From Roseburia sp. CAG:303 (GTDB lineage: Bacteria; Bacillota; Clostridia; Lachnospirales; Lachnospiraceae), in contig FR900174.1 in NCBI GenBank assembly GCA_000437755.1, forward strand, positions 5,606 through 27,073: 21,468 nucleotides of DNA, read 5' to 3'. A program made the position numbers and the translations under genes. The notes beneath the pieces were generated by a model that worked only from the letters and a program-made list of their open reading frames with translations, did not search any database and was not told the origin of the DNA. Of the stretch, positions 7,789 to 15,924 are shown piece after piece. Positions within the stretch are counted from its first letter, which is position 1. Each line of letters begins with the position of its first letter.

Positions 7789-9138
7789 TTATAAATATTT
7801 TAATAAGTCCTGAATATTTTTTACTCCTATGACATCGATACCCTTTCTGTCCGTAAGTCCCTTTCCGGAAACTGCCGGCATAATACATCTGGTAAATCCC
7901 AGTTTTACGGCTTCTGCAACCCGGCGTTCTGCCATATTTACAGCCCTGACTTCTCCTGACAGTCCAACTTCTCCAAACACAATGGTTTTTTCATCAATCG
8001 GAAGGTCCCTGTAACTGGAAATAATCGCCATAACGATACCCAGGTCCAGTGCAGGTTCGTTAATCTTTATTCCTCCTGCGACATTTACATAGGCATCAAA
8101 TTCTCCCATATGGAATCCCAGTCTTTTCTCCAGAACTGCCATTAAGAGATTCACCCTGTTGTAATCCGTTCCCGCTGCAGTTCTTCTCGGCATACCAAAG
8201 TTCGTCCTGCATACCAGTGCCTGTATCTCTGCAAGAATCGGTCTTGTTCCCTCGATCGTACATGCGACAACAGAACCGGAGGCATCCTCCGGTCTGCCAT
8301 TCAGCATATATTCTGACGGGTTCTTAACTTCCTGCAGTCCGTTCTGGCACATCTCAAAAACACCGATCTCATTCGTAGAACCAAAACGGTTTTTTACACC
8401 TCGCAAAATACGGTAGGAAGCATGCCTGTCTCCTTCAAAGTACAATACTGTATCGACCATATGTTCCAACACTCTCGGACCTGCCACCACACCTTCTTTT
8501 GTCACATGACCTACCACAAAGATGGATATATTCTCCGTCTTTGCCGTCTGCATCAGGATATTAGTAGATTCCCTTACCTGACTGACACTTCCGGGAGCAC
8601 TGCTTACATCACTGTTATAAATAGTCTGGATAGAGTCAATGACTGCAACGTCCGGCTTCTCATCCCTGAGTGTCTGCTCAATAAGTTCCAGATCGGTTTC
8701 ACAGAATAGCCTGATATTATCATTGAACTGACCTATCCTGTCCGCACGGATCTTTATCTGCTTCAAAGATTCTTCGCCAGAAATGTATAATACCTTTCTG
8801 CCCTGATCCGACAGATTTTTGCATACCTGCAGAAGAATTGTGGATTTACCGATTCCTGGATCTCCGCCAATCAGGGTAAGAGAACCACGGACGATTCCTC
8901 CGCCCAGTACCCGGTCGAGTTCCCCGAAGCCGGTGGTCATCCTTGCTTCTTCTTTCGTTGATATGTCTTTCAGCAGGGAAGGCTTCTTTGTATTCGTGAT
9001 ACGCACTGCCCTGCCCGTCTTTGTTACAGGTTCTTCCACAAAGGTATTCCATTCCCGGCAGCTGGGACACTGTCCAAGCCACTTTGCTGACTCATAACCA
9101 CATTCACTGCAAAAAAATGCAGTTGTTTTTTTTGCCAT
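7789..9138 (-). CDS. radA: DNA repair protein RadA
   Basis: RadA (Sms) is a RecA-like ATPase and helicase that extends recombination intermediates during repair. The 449-residue product has the full layout: an N-terminal C4 zinc finger (Cys10, Cys13, Cys24, Cys27), Walker A GDPGIGKST at 92-100, Walker B-like VAVIDSI at 164-170, the RadA-specific KNRFG motif at 249-253, and a C-terminal Lon-protease-like domain. Length is normal. ATG 9138 has GGAGGAG about 4 nt upstream. It lies 18 nt after the 'endosialidase'-family gene and 25 nt before the MCP module, with no promoter between them. In many Firmicutes clpC and radA are neighbours; here one short gene separates them. Confidence 0.97.
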   Translation of the reverse strand: MAKKTTAFFCSECGYESAKWLGQCPSCREWNTFVEEPVTKTGRAVRITNTKKPSLLKDISTKEEARMTTGFGELDRVLGGGIVRGSLTLIGGDPGIGKSTILLQVCKNLSDQGRKVLYISGEESLKQIKIRADRIGQFNDNIRLFCETDLELIEQTLRDEKPDVAVIDSIQTIYNSDVSSAPGSVSQVRESTNILMQTAKTENISIFVVGHVTKEGVVAGPRVLEHMVDTVLYFEGDRHASYRILRGVKNRFGSTNEIGVFEMCQNGLQEVKNPSEYMLNGRPEDASGSVVACTIEGTRPILAEIQALVCRTNFGMPRRTAAGTDYNRVNLLMAVLEKRLGFHMGEFDAYVNVAGGIKINEPALDLGIVMAIISSYRDLPIDEKTIVFGEVGLSGEVRAVNMAERRVAEAVKLGFTRCIMPAVSGKGLTDRKGIDVIGVKNIQDLLKYL

Positions 9139-9156
9139 AATCTCCTCCGGCTAAAA

Positions 9157-9570
9157 CTAACATTTTACTATCTTTACTTCTGCGGAGCCGCCATTGCTTA
9201 TCTCAACGCTTAATACCAGCTTTCCACCCAGATTAGTCTTCATGGTACCTGCGTTTAATCCATCCAGAAATATTGTATATTCTGTTTCCGGTTCAAGTTC
9301 TACCGTAATCTGCGGTTCTTCTTTTCCTTCTACGGAAAATGCAACCGTATTCTCTGTTACCTTAAAATTATGAACTGCCGTTCCAGGAACTGACTCATAA
9401 ACAAACATTCCGTTCTTTTCTAATTTTGTAATTTCCTTAAATGTTTTTACTTTATACAGATCTCCGTTTACCTCAAAATCTGATAATTTTGTTTTGGTCT
9501 CCAATTCATAATTTCCGAAGCTGAGTGCTCCATTATCCTCTTTGCGTATTAATTCATCAATAACTGACAT
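9157..9570 (-). CDS. Small beta-rich protein of the 'endosialidase'-labelled Lachnospiraceae family
   Basis: A 137-residue soluble protein starting MSVIDELIRKEDNGALSFGN. It has a distinctive SDFEVNGDLYKVKTFKEITK segment followed by KLEKNGMFVYESVPGTAV, and a C-terminal GTMKTNLGGKLVLSVE stretch. I recognise this as a short family widespread in Lachnospiraceae and commonly named 'endosialidase'. It has none of the size, Asp-box repeats or fold of a sialidase, so that name should not be taken as function. It has no signal peptide. AGGAGG sits 8 nt before ATG 9570. It lies between clpC (109 nt upstream) and radA (18 nt downstream), so a stress- or DNA-linked role is conceivable, but this is only context. 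Confidence 0.85.
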   Translation of the reverse strand: MSVIDELIRKEDNGALSFGNYELETKTKLSDFEVNGDLYKVKTFKEITKLEKNGMFVYESVPGTAVHNFKVTENTVAFSVEGKEEPQITVELEPETEYTIFLDGLNAGTMKTNLGGKLVLSVEISNGGSAEVKIVKC

Positions 9571-9620
9571 TTTCTTTTCCTCCTGTACATTATAATCACG
9601 CTGGCTAATGCCTTATATTG

Positions 9621-9649
9621 ATTATATAATATTTTTATATAAATTGCTA
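9621..9649 (-). promoter_or_regulatory. Weak candidate promoter between clpC and the 137-aa gene
   Basis: The 109-nt gap 9571-9679 is strongly AT-rich. Minus strand TATAAT (9626-9621) is a perfect -10, but the best -35 at 17 nt spacing is TAGCAA, a poor match. Transcription could start here or read through from clpC. Confidence 0.28.
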
Positions 9650-9673
9650 TGTTTTTTTTAGAAAAAGCAATTT
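9641..9673. other. AT-rich hairpin downstream of clpC
   Basis: AAATTGCT (9641-9648) and AGCAATTT (9666-9673) form an 8-bp inverted repeat around a 17-nt loop. On the plus strand it is followed by a T run, so it resembles a terminator facing away from the genes. On the minus strand, the coding direction, only TATATA follows and it would be a weak terminator. Confidence 0.4.
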
Positions 9674-9679
9674 TTTTTA

Positions 9680-12127
9680 TCATTTTTTGACAACGAATTT
9701 CAGTTCATCTTTTACTGCCGATACACTTACCTTATCGCCCGCTTTCACATTACCATCCAGAATCTCCTGTGCAAGCCTGTCTTCCACCATCTGAATCAAT
9801 GCCCGTCTGAGCGGTCTTGCACCATATTTCTTATCATAACTCTTTTCGATAATTAATTTCTTTGCTGCTGGCTGTACATGCAGTTCAATGTCCGCCTGTG
9901 CCTTGATTCTCTGTGTCATCTCTTTGAGCATAATCGCAATAATATCTGCCATGTCATCTTTTGTGAGTGCATGGAATACGATGGTTTCATCAATACGGTT
10001 CAGAAATTCCGGTTTGAACATTCGTTTTACGACTTCCATAACAGATGTTTTCATTGCCATGTAATCTGCCTTTTCATCTTCTTTGGAGGCAAACCCGAGG
10101 CGTTTTGGCTGCATAATCTGCTCCGCACCCGCATTACTTGTCATAATAATAATCGTATTTTTAAAATCTACTTTTCGGCCTTTTGAATCCGTGATATGTC
10201 CATCATCAAGCATCTGTAACAACACATTGAAAATATCCGGATGTGCTTTTTCCACTTCATCAAATAAAATTACCGAATATGGATTTCTTCTTACTTTCTC
10301 GGCAAGCTGTCCGCCTTCTTCAAATCCCACATATCCCGGAGGAGAACCTATGATTTTGGATACACTGTGTTTCTCCATGTATTCCGTCATATCTACACGG
10401 ATCAGTGCTTTCTCATCCCCAAAAACTGCCTCTGCAAGTGCCTTGGATAATTCTGTTTTTCCTACACCGGTCGGTCCTAAGAACAGGAATGAGCCGATTG
10501 GCCTCTTCGGATCTTTCAATCCAACTCTTCCTCTTTTTACCGCCTTCGCCACTGCCTGTACTGCTTCTTCCTGACCTACCACGCGTTCTTTGAGAATCTT
10601 ATCCAGTTTTTTCAGTCTGCCAGCTTCTGTTTCCGATAATTTGCTGACCGGTATCTTTGTCCAGTTTGATACGACCTGTTCCACATCTTCCTGCTTCAAT
10701 ACCAGCCGTTTGTTTTTGTGGGCATTTTTCCATTTTTTGCGGAGTTTTTCCTGTTCCTGCTCCAGTTTCTCATATTCTGCCTTTTTCTGGACAGCTTTTT
10801 CATAGGATTCCCTGATCAGAAGTGCTTCCAGTTCTTCTTTGCACACCTCTGCCTGTTCCTGAAGATTTCTTAATTCCGTCGGACGTATAAAATTATTCAG
10901 TGTTTTGGCTGATGCCGCTTCATCAATTAAATCGATCGCTTTATCCGGAAGATTTCTGTCATTGATATAACGCTGTGACAAACGGACCGCAGCTTTTACC
11001 GCTTCCTCAGAAATCACAATTCCATGGTGTGCTTCGTATCGTCCCTTTAATCCCATCAGAATCTCTTCTGCCTGTAAAACATCCGGTTCTTCTACCACAA
11101 CCGGCTGGAATCTCCGCTCCAGTGCCGCATCTTTCTCAAAATGCTTACGATACTCATCAATGGTTGTCGCACCTATAATTCTGAGTTCCCCGCGGGATAA
11201 CGACGGCTTCAGTATATTTGCCGCATCCAGTGCACCTTCTGCACCGCCCGCACCAATAATGGTATGGATTTCATCAATAAAGAGCAGAATATTTCCTGCT
11301 TTCTTTACTTCACTGATAATCCGCTTAATTCTCTCTTCAAATTCACCACGGTATTTAGATCCTGCCACCATGCCTGACAGATCAAGTGTAAGTATTCTTA
11401 AGTCTGCTATATTTTCCGGCACATCTTTTTCTGCGATCCGGATTGCAAGTCCTTCCACAATCGCTGTTTTACCAACTCCCGGTTCTCCGATCAGACACGG
11501 ATTATTCTTCATTCTTCTGGACAGAATCTGAATGACTCTCTCAATCTCATGATCCCTGCAGAATACCGGATCAAGTTTTCCTTCCGAAGCAAATTTCGTC
11601 AGATCTCTTGTATATGCATCCAATACCTGATTTCCTCTCTGCTTCTTTCCATTTTTGAGTCCCGCTATTTCTTCTTTGATAAAGGCCGGATCCATTCCCA
11701 TTGCATTTAATAATTCGGCATACATTTTCTGGATGCCTGCATCCATCATGGTCAGCATTCTCACGGCTGAACTGTCACTTTCCTTCATAATGGCCATCAG
11801 GATATGCTCACTTCCGATTTTATCCATTCCTGTTTTCTTTGCTTCTTTTGCACTGTTTTCCAGTACCCTGACTGCTCTTATTGAGAATTCCGGTGCATCC
11901 TTTACCAGAACCATGCTATGGGTTGCAAAAGAAACTTCTATCGTCTTATACAGTTTTTCTTCTGTTATGCCATGGTTCTTCAGTACAATTTCGGCCATAC
12001 TCCCTTTTGTTTTCATAAGTCCGTATAACAAATGTTCCGTTCCAACATAACCATGCCCAAGACTTTTTGAGAATTCTTTTGCTTTCTCTATCGCCAGCCT
12101 TGCACTCCTTGTAAATTTATCCTGCAT
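9680..12127 (-). CDS. clpC: ATP-dependent Clp protease ATP-binding subunit ClpC
   Basis: ClpC is the Hsp100 unfoldase that feeds proteins to ClpP. The 815-residue product has the double Clp-N repeat (about 1-145), a first AAA+ domain with Walker A GEPGVGKT at 214-221 and Walker B LLFIDE at 281-286, and a short coiled middle segment near 420-470 typical of ClpC rather than ClpB. The second AAA+ domain has Walker A GPTGVGKT at 551-558 and Walker B VILFDE at 619-624. The LGF tripeptide at 677-679 is the ClpP-docking loop. AAAGGAAA lies about 11 nt before ATG 12127, a rather long spacing. Unlike Bacillus there is no ctsR-mcsA-mcsB upstream; a cohesin-domain gene lies there with only 36 nt between, and I see no CtsR operator in that gap. 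Confidence 0.96.
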   Translation of the reverse strand: MQDKFTRSARLAIEKAKEFSKSLGHGYVGTEHLLYGLMKTKGSMAEIVLKNHGITEEKLYKTIEVSFATHSMVLVKDAPEFSIRAVRVLENSAKEAKKTGMDKIGSEHILMAIMKESDSSAVRMLTMMDAGIQKMYAELLNAMGMDPAFIKEEIAGLKNGKKQRGNQVLDAYTRDLTKFASEGKLDPVFCRDHEIERVIQILSRRMKNNPCLIGEPGVGKTAIVEGLAIRIAEKDVPENIADLRILTLDLSGMVAGSKYRGEFEERIKRIISEVKKAGNILLFIDEIHTIIGAGGAEGALDAANILKPSLSRGELRIIGATTIDEYRKHFEKDAALERRFQPVVVEEPDVLQAEEILMGLKGRYEAHHGIVISEEAVKAAVRLSQRYINDRNLPDKAIDLIDEAASAKTLNNFIRPTELRNLQEQAEVCKEELEALLIRESYEKAVQKKAEYEKLEQEQEKLRKKWKNAHKNKRLVLKQEDVEQVVSNWTKIPVSKLSETEAGRLKKLDKILKERVVGQEEAVQAVAKAVKRGRVGLKDPKRPIGSFLFLGPTGVGKTELSKALAEAVFGDEKALIRVDMTEYMEKHSVSKIIGSPPGYVGFEEGGQLAEKVRRNPYSVILFDEVEKAHPDIFNVLLQMLDDGHITDSKGRKVDFKNTIIIMTSNAGAEQIMQPKRLGFASKEDEKADYMAMKTSVMEVVKRMFKPEFLNRIDETIVFHALTKDDMADIIAIMLKEMTQRIKAQADIELHVQPAAKKLIIEKSYDKKYGARPLRRALIQMVEDRLAQEILDGNVKAGDKVSVSAVKDELKFVVKK

Positions 12128-12163
12128 ATTATTATGTTTCCTTTCCGTCTTAATCTGTTATTT

Positions 12164-13789
12164 CTATTTTCTTTTCAGAATATTATCCAATTCTTTATCC
12201 AGACGTTTTTCATCCATAGGTTTCACATCTTCTTCATATTCTGCATAAGCGTCATATTCCTCATACACCTGCGGTTCTGCCTTCCGCTTCTTACCATATA
12301 ACATAATACCCAGTATTACCGCTATTATTGCAAAACAAATGGTCAGAACTGCAAAAATGTTTCTTGCCATCGTGAGGGATTTACTGTTTTTCTGTGTCGA
12401 ATCTTCTGTAACCACAGTAACCCGGTTCTGTTCCTGCTTTTCCATTGCGGTATACTGATAGCGCAGAAAATTCCCTTCCTTTGCATCATAATAGTAAAGA
12501 TTATATGCTCCGTCCCAGTTCATGGCATAAACCAGATACAGATCTTCTGCATCATATTTTAATGCTTCCACGGAATTTCCATCAATATCAATAAACAGCT
12601 TCTGGTATTCATTTCCTATTGTGCCCTGAAATGGCAATTCTACATTTTCCGGTATGTCAAATATGGTATACATATGCTGCCTAACCGTGATGCAGACATA
12701 TGGGGTAAAACTGCCGTTTCCCTCATTATAAATATAGAATCTGCCTTCCTCTGTCTGTGCATCTCTGATATATACCAGTACAAGGTCTGTTGACAGTCCT
12801 CTTGCTGCTGCAATGTTGTTTCCATTATACGCAAAGGTGTAAGATTCATAGCCTTCCGGAATTTGTACATCTTCCGGAATATCCGAAATATAACCGTTCA
12901 CTCCACCAATTATGACATCCAGTGAACCAGGCTGATTTTCCTGGCTTTCCTGTGTTTCCTGTGTTTCCGTGGTTTCTTCCTGGATAGTAGTTTCTTCCTG
13001 CTGCTGCGTGGTTTCCTGCTGTGCAGCCGTAGTTTCTGTGGCTTTTTCCGTCGTGGTTTCCTGTGCCGTTTCCTTTTCCGTATAAATAACATATTTCTTA
13101 ACATCACCGTTTTCTGCAGTTACCGTAATGGTTGTGGTGTTACTTCCGGGATCCATTCTCGTTCCGGATACATTAACAACCGCTTTTCCGTCTGCTGCGG
13201 AAACGTCAAGTGATAATCTGGTTACATTTGCTCCGGCACTTAATTTATACGATGTTGTTTCCGCCGAAAATTCCGGTGACAATGCCGCACTTTCTGTCTT
13301 TCCATCCTCATACACCAGTGCAACGTTTAAAGCAGACAGATTATTATTTCCGGAGGCCTTTGCAGGTGCTGCAACGGTCACGGAACCGCCGGAGACTTTT
13401 ACGGTCATATCATTTGCATCCGTATCACATGGCACACTGATAGTTTCAAGTGTCAGAGCGGAAGTTCCCGCTGTCTTTGCCTTAAATGAAACCGCATAGG
13501 ATTTCGATGTACTGTTTACATAATCATTATAAAACTGTACAGAACCGCCACCGCCGCCATCTGCACCCGATACATATTCCAATATGCCCGCATCATAGGT
13601 CAATTTCATCGCATATGCACCGATATTTGCACCGGAGGAAAATGTAACCGTTACCGATACATTTTCCCCCTGTGAAGCATTTGCCGAAGACACAGATGCA
13701 TTAAAATCTGCCGCATAGACTGTTCTGTTCATTATCAGCACCAAAAAGAGTATCATCATAACTGTGCTGATACCGGCTTTTTTCTTCAT
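12164..13789 (-). CDS. Membrane-anchored exported protein with N-terminal cohesin domain
   Basis: A 541-residue type I membrane protein. A signal peptide (1-26, likely cut after VYA) is followed by a cohesin-type beta sandwich at about 28-139 (SQGENVSVTVTFSSGANIGA, then MKLTYDAGILEYVSG) and a cadherin-like beta-sandwich at about 148-238. Next come a Thr/Glu/Gln-rich spacer at 238-288, an unnamed membrane-proximal region at about 302-447 that looks internally duplicated, one membrane helix at 476-498, KKRK, and an acidic cytosolic tail of about 38 residues. It should display the cohesin outside the cell. The gene just upstream encodes a wall hydrolase ending in a dockerin, the natural cohesin partner, so it may be the receptor for that enzyme. 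The start at ATG 13789 is set by GGAGGA 7 nt upstream; the in-frame ATG 13804 overlaps that site. Confidence 0.85.
   Translation of the reverse strand: MKKKAGISTVMMILFLVLIMNRTVYAADFNASVSSANASQGENVSVTVTFSSGANIGAYAMKLTYDAGILEYVSGADGGGGGSVQFYNDYVNSTSKSYAVSFKAKTAGTSALTLETISVPCDTDANDMTVKVSGGSVTVAAPAKASGNNNLSALNVALVYEDGKTESAALSPEFSAETTSYKLSAGANVTRLSLDVSAADGKAVVNVSGTRMDPGSNTTTITVTAENGDVKKYVIYTEKETAQETTTEKATETTAAQQETTQQQEETTIQEETTETQETQESQENQPGSLDVIIGGVNGYISDIPEDVQIPEGYESYTFAYNGNNIAAARGLSTDLVLVYIRDAQTEEGRFYIYNEGNGSFTPYVCITVRQHMYTIFDIPENVELPFQGTIGNEYQKLFIDIDGNSVEALKYDAEDLYLVYAMNWDGAYNLYYYDAKEGNFLRYQYTAMEKQEQNRVTVVTEDSTQKNSKSLTMARNIFAVLTICFAIIAVILGIMLYGKKRKAEPQVYEEYDAYAEYEEDVKPMDEKRLDKELDNILKRK
12925..13075 (-). 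repeat. Low-complexity Thr/Glu/Gln spacer coding region
   Basis: About 50 codons of the cohesin protein consist largely of ACN, GAA and CAG/CAA triplets, giving irregular short repeats such as ETQETQESQE and TTEKATETT. They read as a flexible, probably extracellular spacer between the cohesin/cadherin-like part and the membrane-proximal part. Unit length is not regular, so copy-number change by slippage is possible but not demonstrated. Confidence 0.6.
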
Positions 13790-13796
13790 AGATCCG

Positions 13797-13802
13797 TCCT
13801 CC
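13797..13802 (-). promoter_or_regulatory. Ribosome binding site deciding the cohesin-protein start
   Basis: GGAGGA on the minus strand, 7 nt before ATG 13789. The upstream in-frame ATG 13804 overlaps it (ATGGAGG). The site begins 5 nt past the stop codon of the dockerin gene, supporting coupled expression. Confidence 0.78.
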
Positions 13803-13807
13803 ATGTT

Positions 13808-15874
13808 CTAATTCTGCTGTATCTTATTCTCGCCGAGAATATGACGCTTTATAATATAGGCATCCTTTATGGTAATTCCATCGCCATTCCGGCTTACATC
13901 GGCTGCAATCCGGTATATACCGGATAATTTTGCTTCTCCGAGTATATCCTTACGAATCAGAAATGCATCTTTTACATTAATGCAGCCATCTCCATTTACA
14001 TCACCATACTGCAGTGCTGTAAACTGTTTATAGACAGTGCCGTTACCGGTTATAATTTGGATGATATCACCTGTCCCGATAACACCTGTTTTCCCATTTC
14101 CACTGCTGTCAAGAACCTTTACATCCCCATTGGTAACAAAAATGGATGCTTTCAAATTATCCACCGTCATATTTTCTGCAATACCTGTCATATAACCATT
14201 CTTTTCATCCGCTGACAGACCTTTCAGACTGTAATTTGTATCCGCTGATGGTCTGGTCGCTGCAGCTTTGCGGTTCACATGAATCGTATACGTCTTAACT
14301 GCACCGCTTTCTGCCTTTATCTGAATGTCAATATCATTATTTCCGACATTCAGTCCATAACTTCCGGTTCCCGTGACTACGGACGATGCATCTGCTGCCA
14401 TCGCTGTAATGTCAATCGAAGCCACTGCATTTTCAACCGTCACGTCATAAACCAGTGTGGTAGTCTTAAAGGACGGTGTCAGACTTCCCGCTGAAACTTT
14501 CAGAGATGACAGATAGGTATTCGAACTACCATTTGCCGTCGGAATTGCACACACGGTTTCCGGCATATTTTTAAATACCGGTATTTTAAAGACAATCGGT
14601 ATGCTCCGCTTCATAGAATCCGAATATCCGTTTGACGCAGACAATCCCTCATTTCTTGCCGCTATAATATGTGTCATATACTGATGGGTATATGGTGTTC
14701 CTACAAAATCAAATTTCTTATAATAAATCGTGTCCTGACCGATATTAATATAATTCTTTCCCAGTAATTTTGCTCCGCCGACTAAGGATTTATATCTGGT
14801 GTTCCATGGCCGGAGTGAAGTACTGTCCGTCTTTGATGCATAGAGCAGTCCATTTTCCACGGCAGTTCTTCCGCTTCCTGCATATGCACCCCAGTTATAA
14901 TAATTGTAATAACCTTTATAGCCGCTCACATTTCCTGATATACTTCCTGAAGTTCCCGATTTTCCCTGCTCCTGAATAATACTGGAAGCAAGGCTGTATG
15001 GACTCACACCCGATGCTGCAGCTGCTTCCATAATGGCATCCACATAGCCCATGGTTCCTCCGCTGCTGTCATTCGGAATCGAAGTATTCGTCATAAAAGT
15101 TCCTTCCAGCATACTTTTCAGGCCGGCTGCAGTCTGATATGAGGACTGGAATGACAATAATTCAAACTGGAAAATATATTTCTCATCCAGGAAATTTCTC
15201 GGATCCAGTGCATATGCAACCAGTTCTTTTGAAGCAGCCGCCCAGCTTCCGCCATCAAATCCATACCATTTTCCGGTAGCTGCATTATAGGCTTCTTCCT
15301 CCGTTGATTTCCACGAAGAAATAGAGCTCATGGCAATCAGGCTTCTTCCGGTAACGGATTCATTCTTTACCACATCATCCCAGTTATAATCGAGGTGATC
15401 TGCCTGAAATACCCAGTTTGGATAGCTGGCATGTAATTTTCGGAGTGGCTCTTTATAGCTTTCCGGAAATCCCTGTTTTGTCAGATAGCTTTCAAAATCT
15501 GAATCCGGAGTATAATCAATTCCTGCTTCGACATAAATATAATTACTGTGTGCATATCCGGACAATGAACTTCCCTTATATGAAAAACTGATTTTATACC
15601 ATTTCGCTCCGTCCGCTGCATATGCCTCATCCTGAATCGTGACCTTTGTACCATTCGTCAGTTTGACATTTGTACCGTTGCTGGTCAGCTTACTGTATCC
15701 GGTGCCGGGACCGGTTCTGACATTCAGGGCATCATCTACTTTTACAATTCCAGTTTTCTGATTATAGGCATAAACCTGATTCTGAGTAAAATATGCAAAA
15801 AGACCAACTATTATTGATATAATCAAAATATAACAAATAACATTGGCCTTAATCCTTTTTCCCGTGTACACCAT
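13808..15874 (-). CDS. Exported SH3b/N-acetylglucosaminidase wall hydrolase with C-terminal type I dockerin
   Basis: A 688-residue exported protein. It has an N-terminal hydrophobic signal (12-30, possible cut after VYA36), a bacterial SH3 domain at about 41-116 (LNVRTGPGTGYSKL), and a glucosaminidase domain at about 150-430. The likely catalytic Glu302 is in SSIIQEQGKSG, and an NYYNWGAYAGSG stretch is typical of these peptidoglycan-cutting enzymes. A cadherin-like beta-sandwich at about 453-536 and a short linking domain lead to a dockerin at about 623-683. The first calcium loop GDVNGDGCINVKD is canonical; the second, DVSRNGDGITIKD, is one residue longer. Both are followed by matching helices (DAFLIRKDILG, DAYIIKRHILG). 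It follows purD by 59 nt and precedes the cohesin gene by 18 nt. ATG 15874 is preferred over GTG 15889 because GGAG lies 7 nt before the former. Confidence 0.88.
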   Translation of the reverse strand: MVYTGKRIKANVICYILIISIIVGLFAYFTQNQVYAYNQKTGIVKVDDALNVRTGPGTGYSKLTSNGTNVKLTNGTKVTIQDEAYAADGAKWYKISFSYKGSSLSGYAHSNYIYVEAGIDYTPDSDFESYLTKQGFPESYKEPLRKLHASYPNWVFQADHLDYNWDDVVKNESVTGRSLIAMSSISSWKSTEEEAYNAATGKWYGFDGGSWAAASKELVAYALDPRNFLDEKYIFQFELLSFQSSYQTAAGLKSMLEGTFMTNTSIPNDSSGGTMGYVDAIMEAAAASGVSPYSLASSIIQEQGKSGTSGSISGNVSGYKGYYNYYNWGAYAGSGRTAVENGLLYASKTDSTSLRPWNTRYKSLVGGAKLLGKNYINIGQDTIYYKKFDFVGTPYTHQYMTHIIAARNEGLSASNGYSDSMKRSIPIVFKIPVFKNMPETVCAIPTANGSSNTYLSSLKVSAGSLTPSFKTTTLVYDVTVENAVASIDITAMAADASSVVTGTGSYGLNVGNNDIDIQIKAESGAVKTYTIHVNRKAAATRPSADTNYSLKGLSADEKNGYMTGIAENMTVDNLKASIFVTNGDVKVLDSSGNGKTGVIGTGDIIQIITGNGTVYKQFTALQYGDVNGDGCINVKDAFLIRKDILGEAKLSGIYRIAADVSRNGDGITIKDAYIIKRHILGENKIQQN

Positions 15875-15881
15875 ATTCCAT

Positions 15882-15885
15882 CTCC
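15882..15885 (-). promoter_or_regulatory. Ribosome binding site deciding the hydrolase start
   Basis: GGAG on the minus strand, 7 nt before ATG 15874. The in-frame GTG 15889 lies just upstream of this site and would leave it inside the coding region. Confidence 0.6.
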
Positions 15886-15904
15886 ACACTTTACTTCAAT
15901 GACA

Positions 15905-15924
15905 GGACTGCCCATAAGCAGCCC
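15905..15924 (-). other. Hairpin between purD and the dockerin-hydrolase gene
   Basis: Minus strand GGGCTGC (15924-15918) can pair with GCAGTCC (15911-15905), a 7-bp GC-rich stem with one G-U pair and a 6-nt loop. No T run follows, so it is not a standard intrinsic terminator. It could slow transcription, mark an RNA-processing site, or mean nothing. No good promoter is seen in this 59-nt gap, so the hydrolase gene may be transcribed from the purine promoter. Confidence 0.4.

Noticed and set aside
10083..10574. Plus-strand 163-codon open frame
   Set aside because: It lies wholly opposite the second AAA+ domain of clpC, has no ribosome binding site, and its product resembles no protein.
12128..12163. 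Possible CtsR operator in front of clpC
   Set aside because: The 36-nt gap contains no GGTCAAA-type tandem heptads and no promoter.
12935..13080. Repetitive tttcctgtgtttcctg-like DNA resembling a short repeat array
   Set aside because: Units are irregular, with no spacers and no constant repeat. It is explained by Thr/Gln/Glu codons, not by CRISPR or a minisatellite.
12910..13107. Minus-strand frame encoding a very basic Arg/Lys-rich peptide
   Set aside because: It is a shifted reading of the Thr/Glu/Gln spacer of the cohesin protein; it has no separate start site and the main frame is clearly coding.
15905..15924. Terminator after purD
   Set aside because: The hairpin is GC-rich but no T run follows, so it is listed only as a hairpin.
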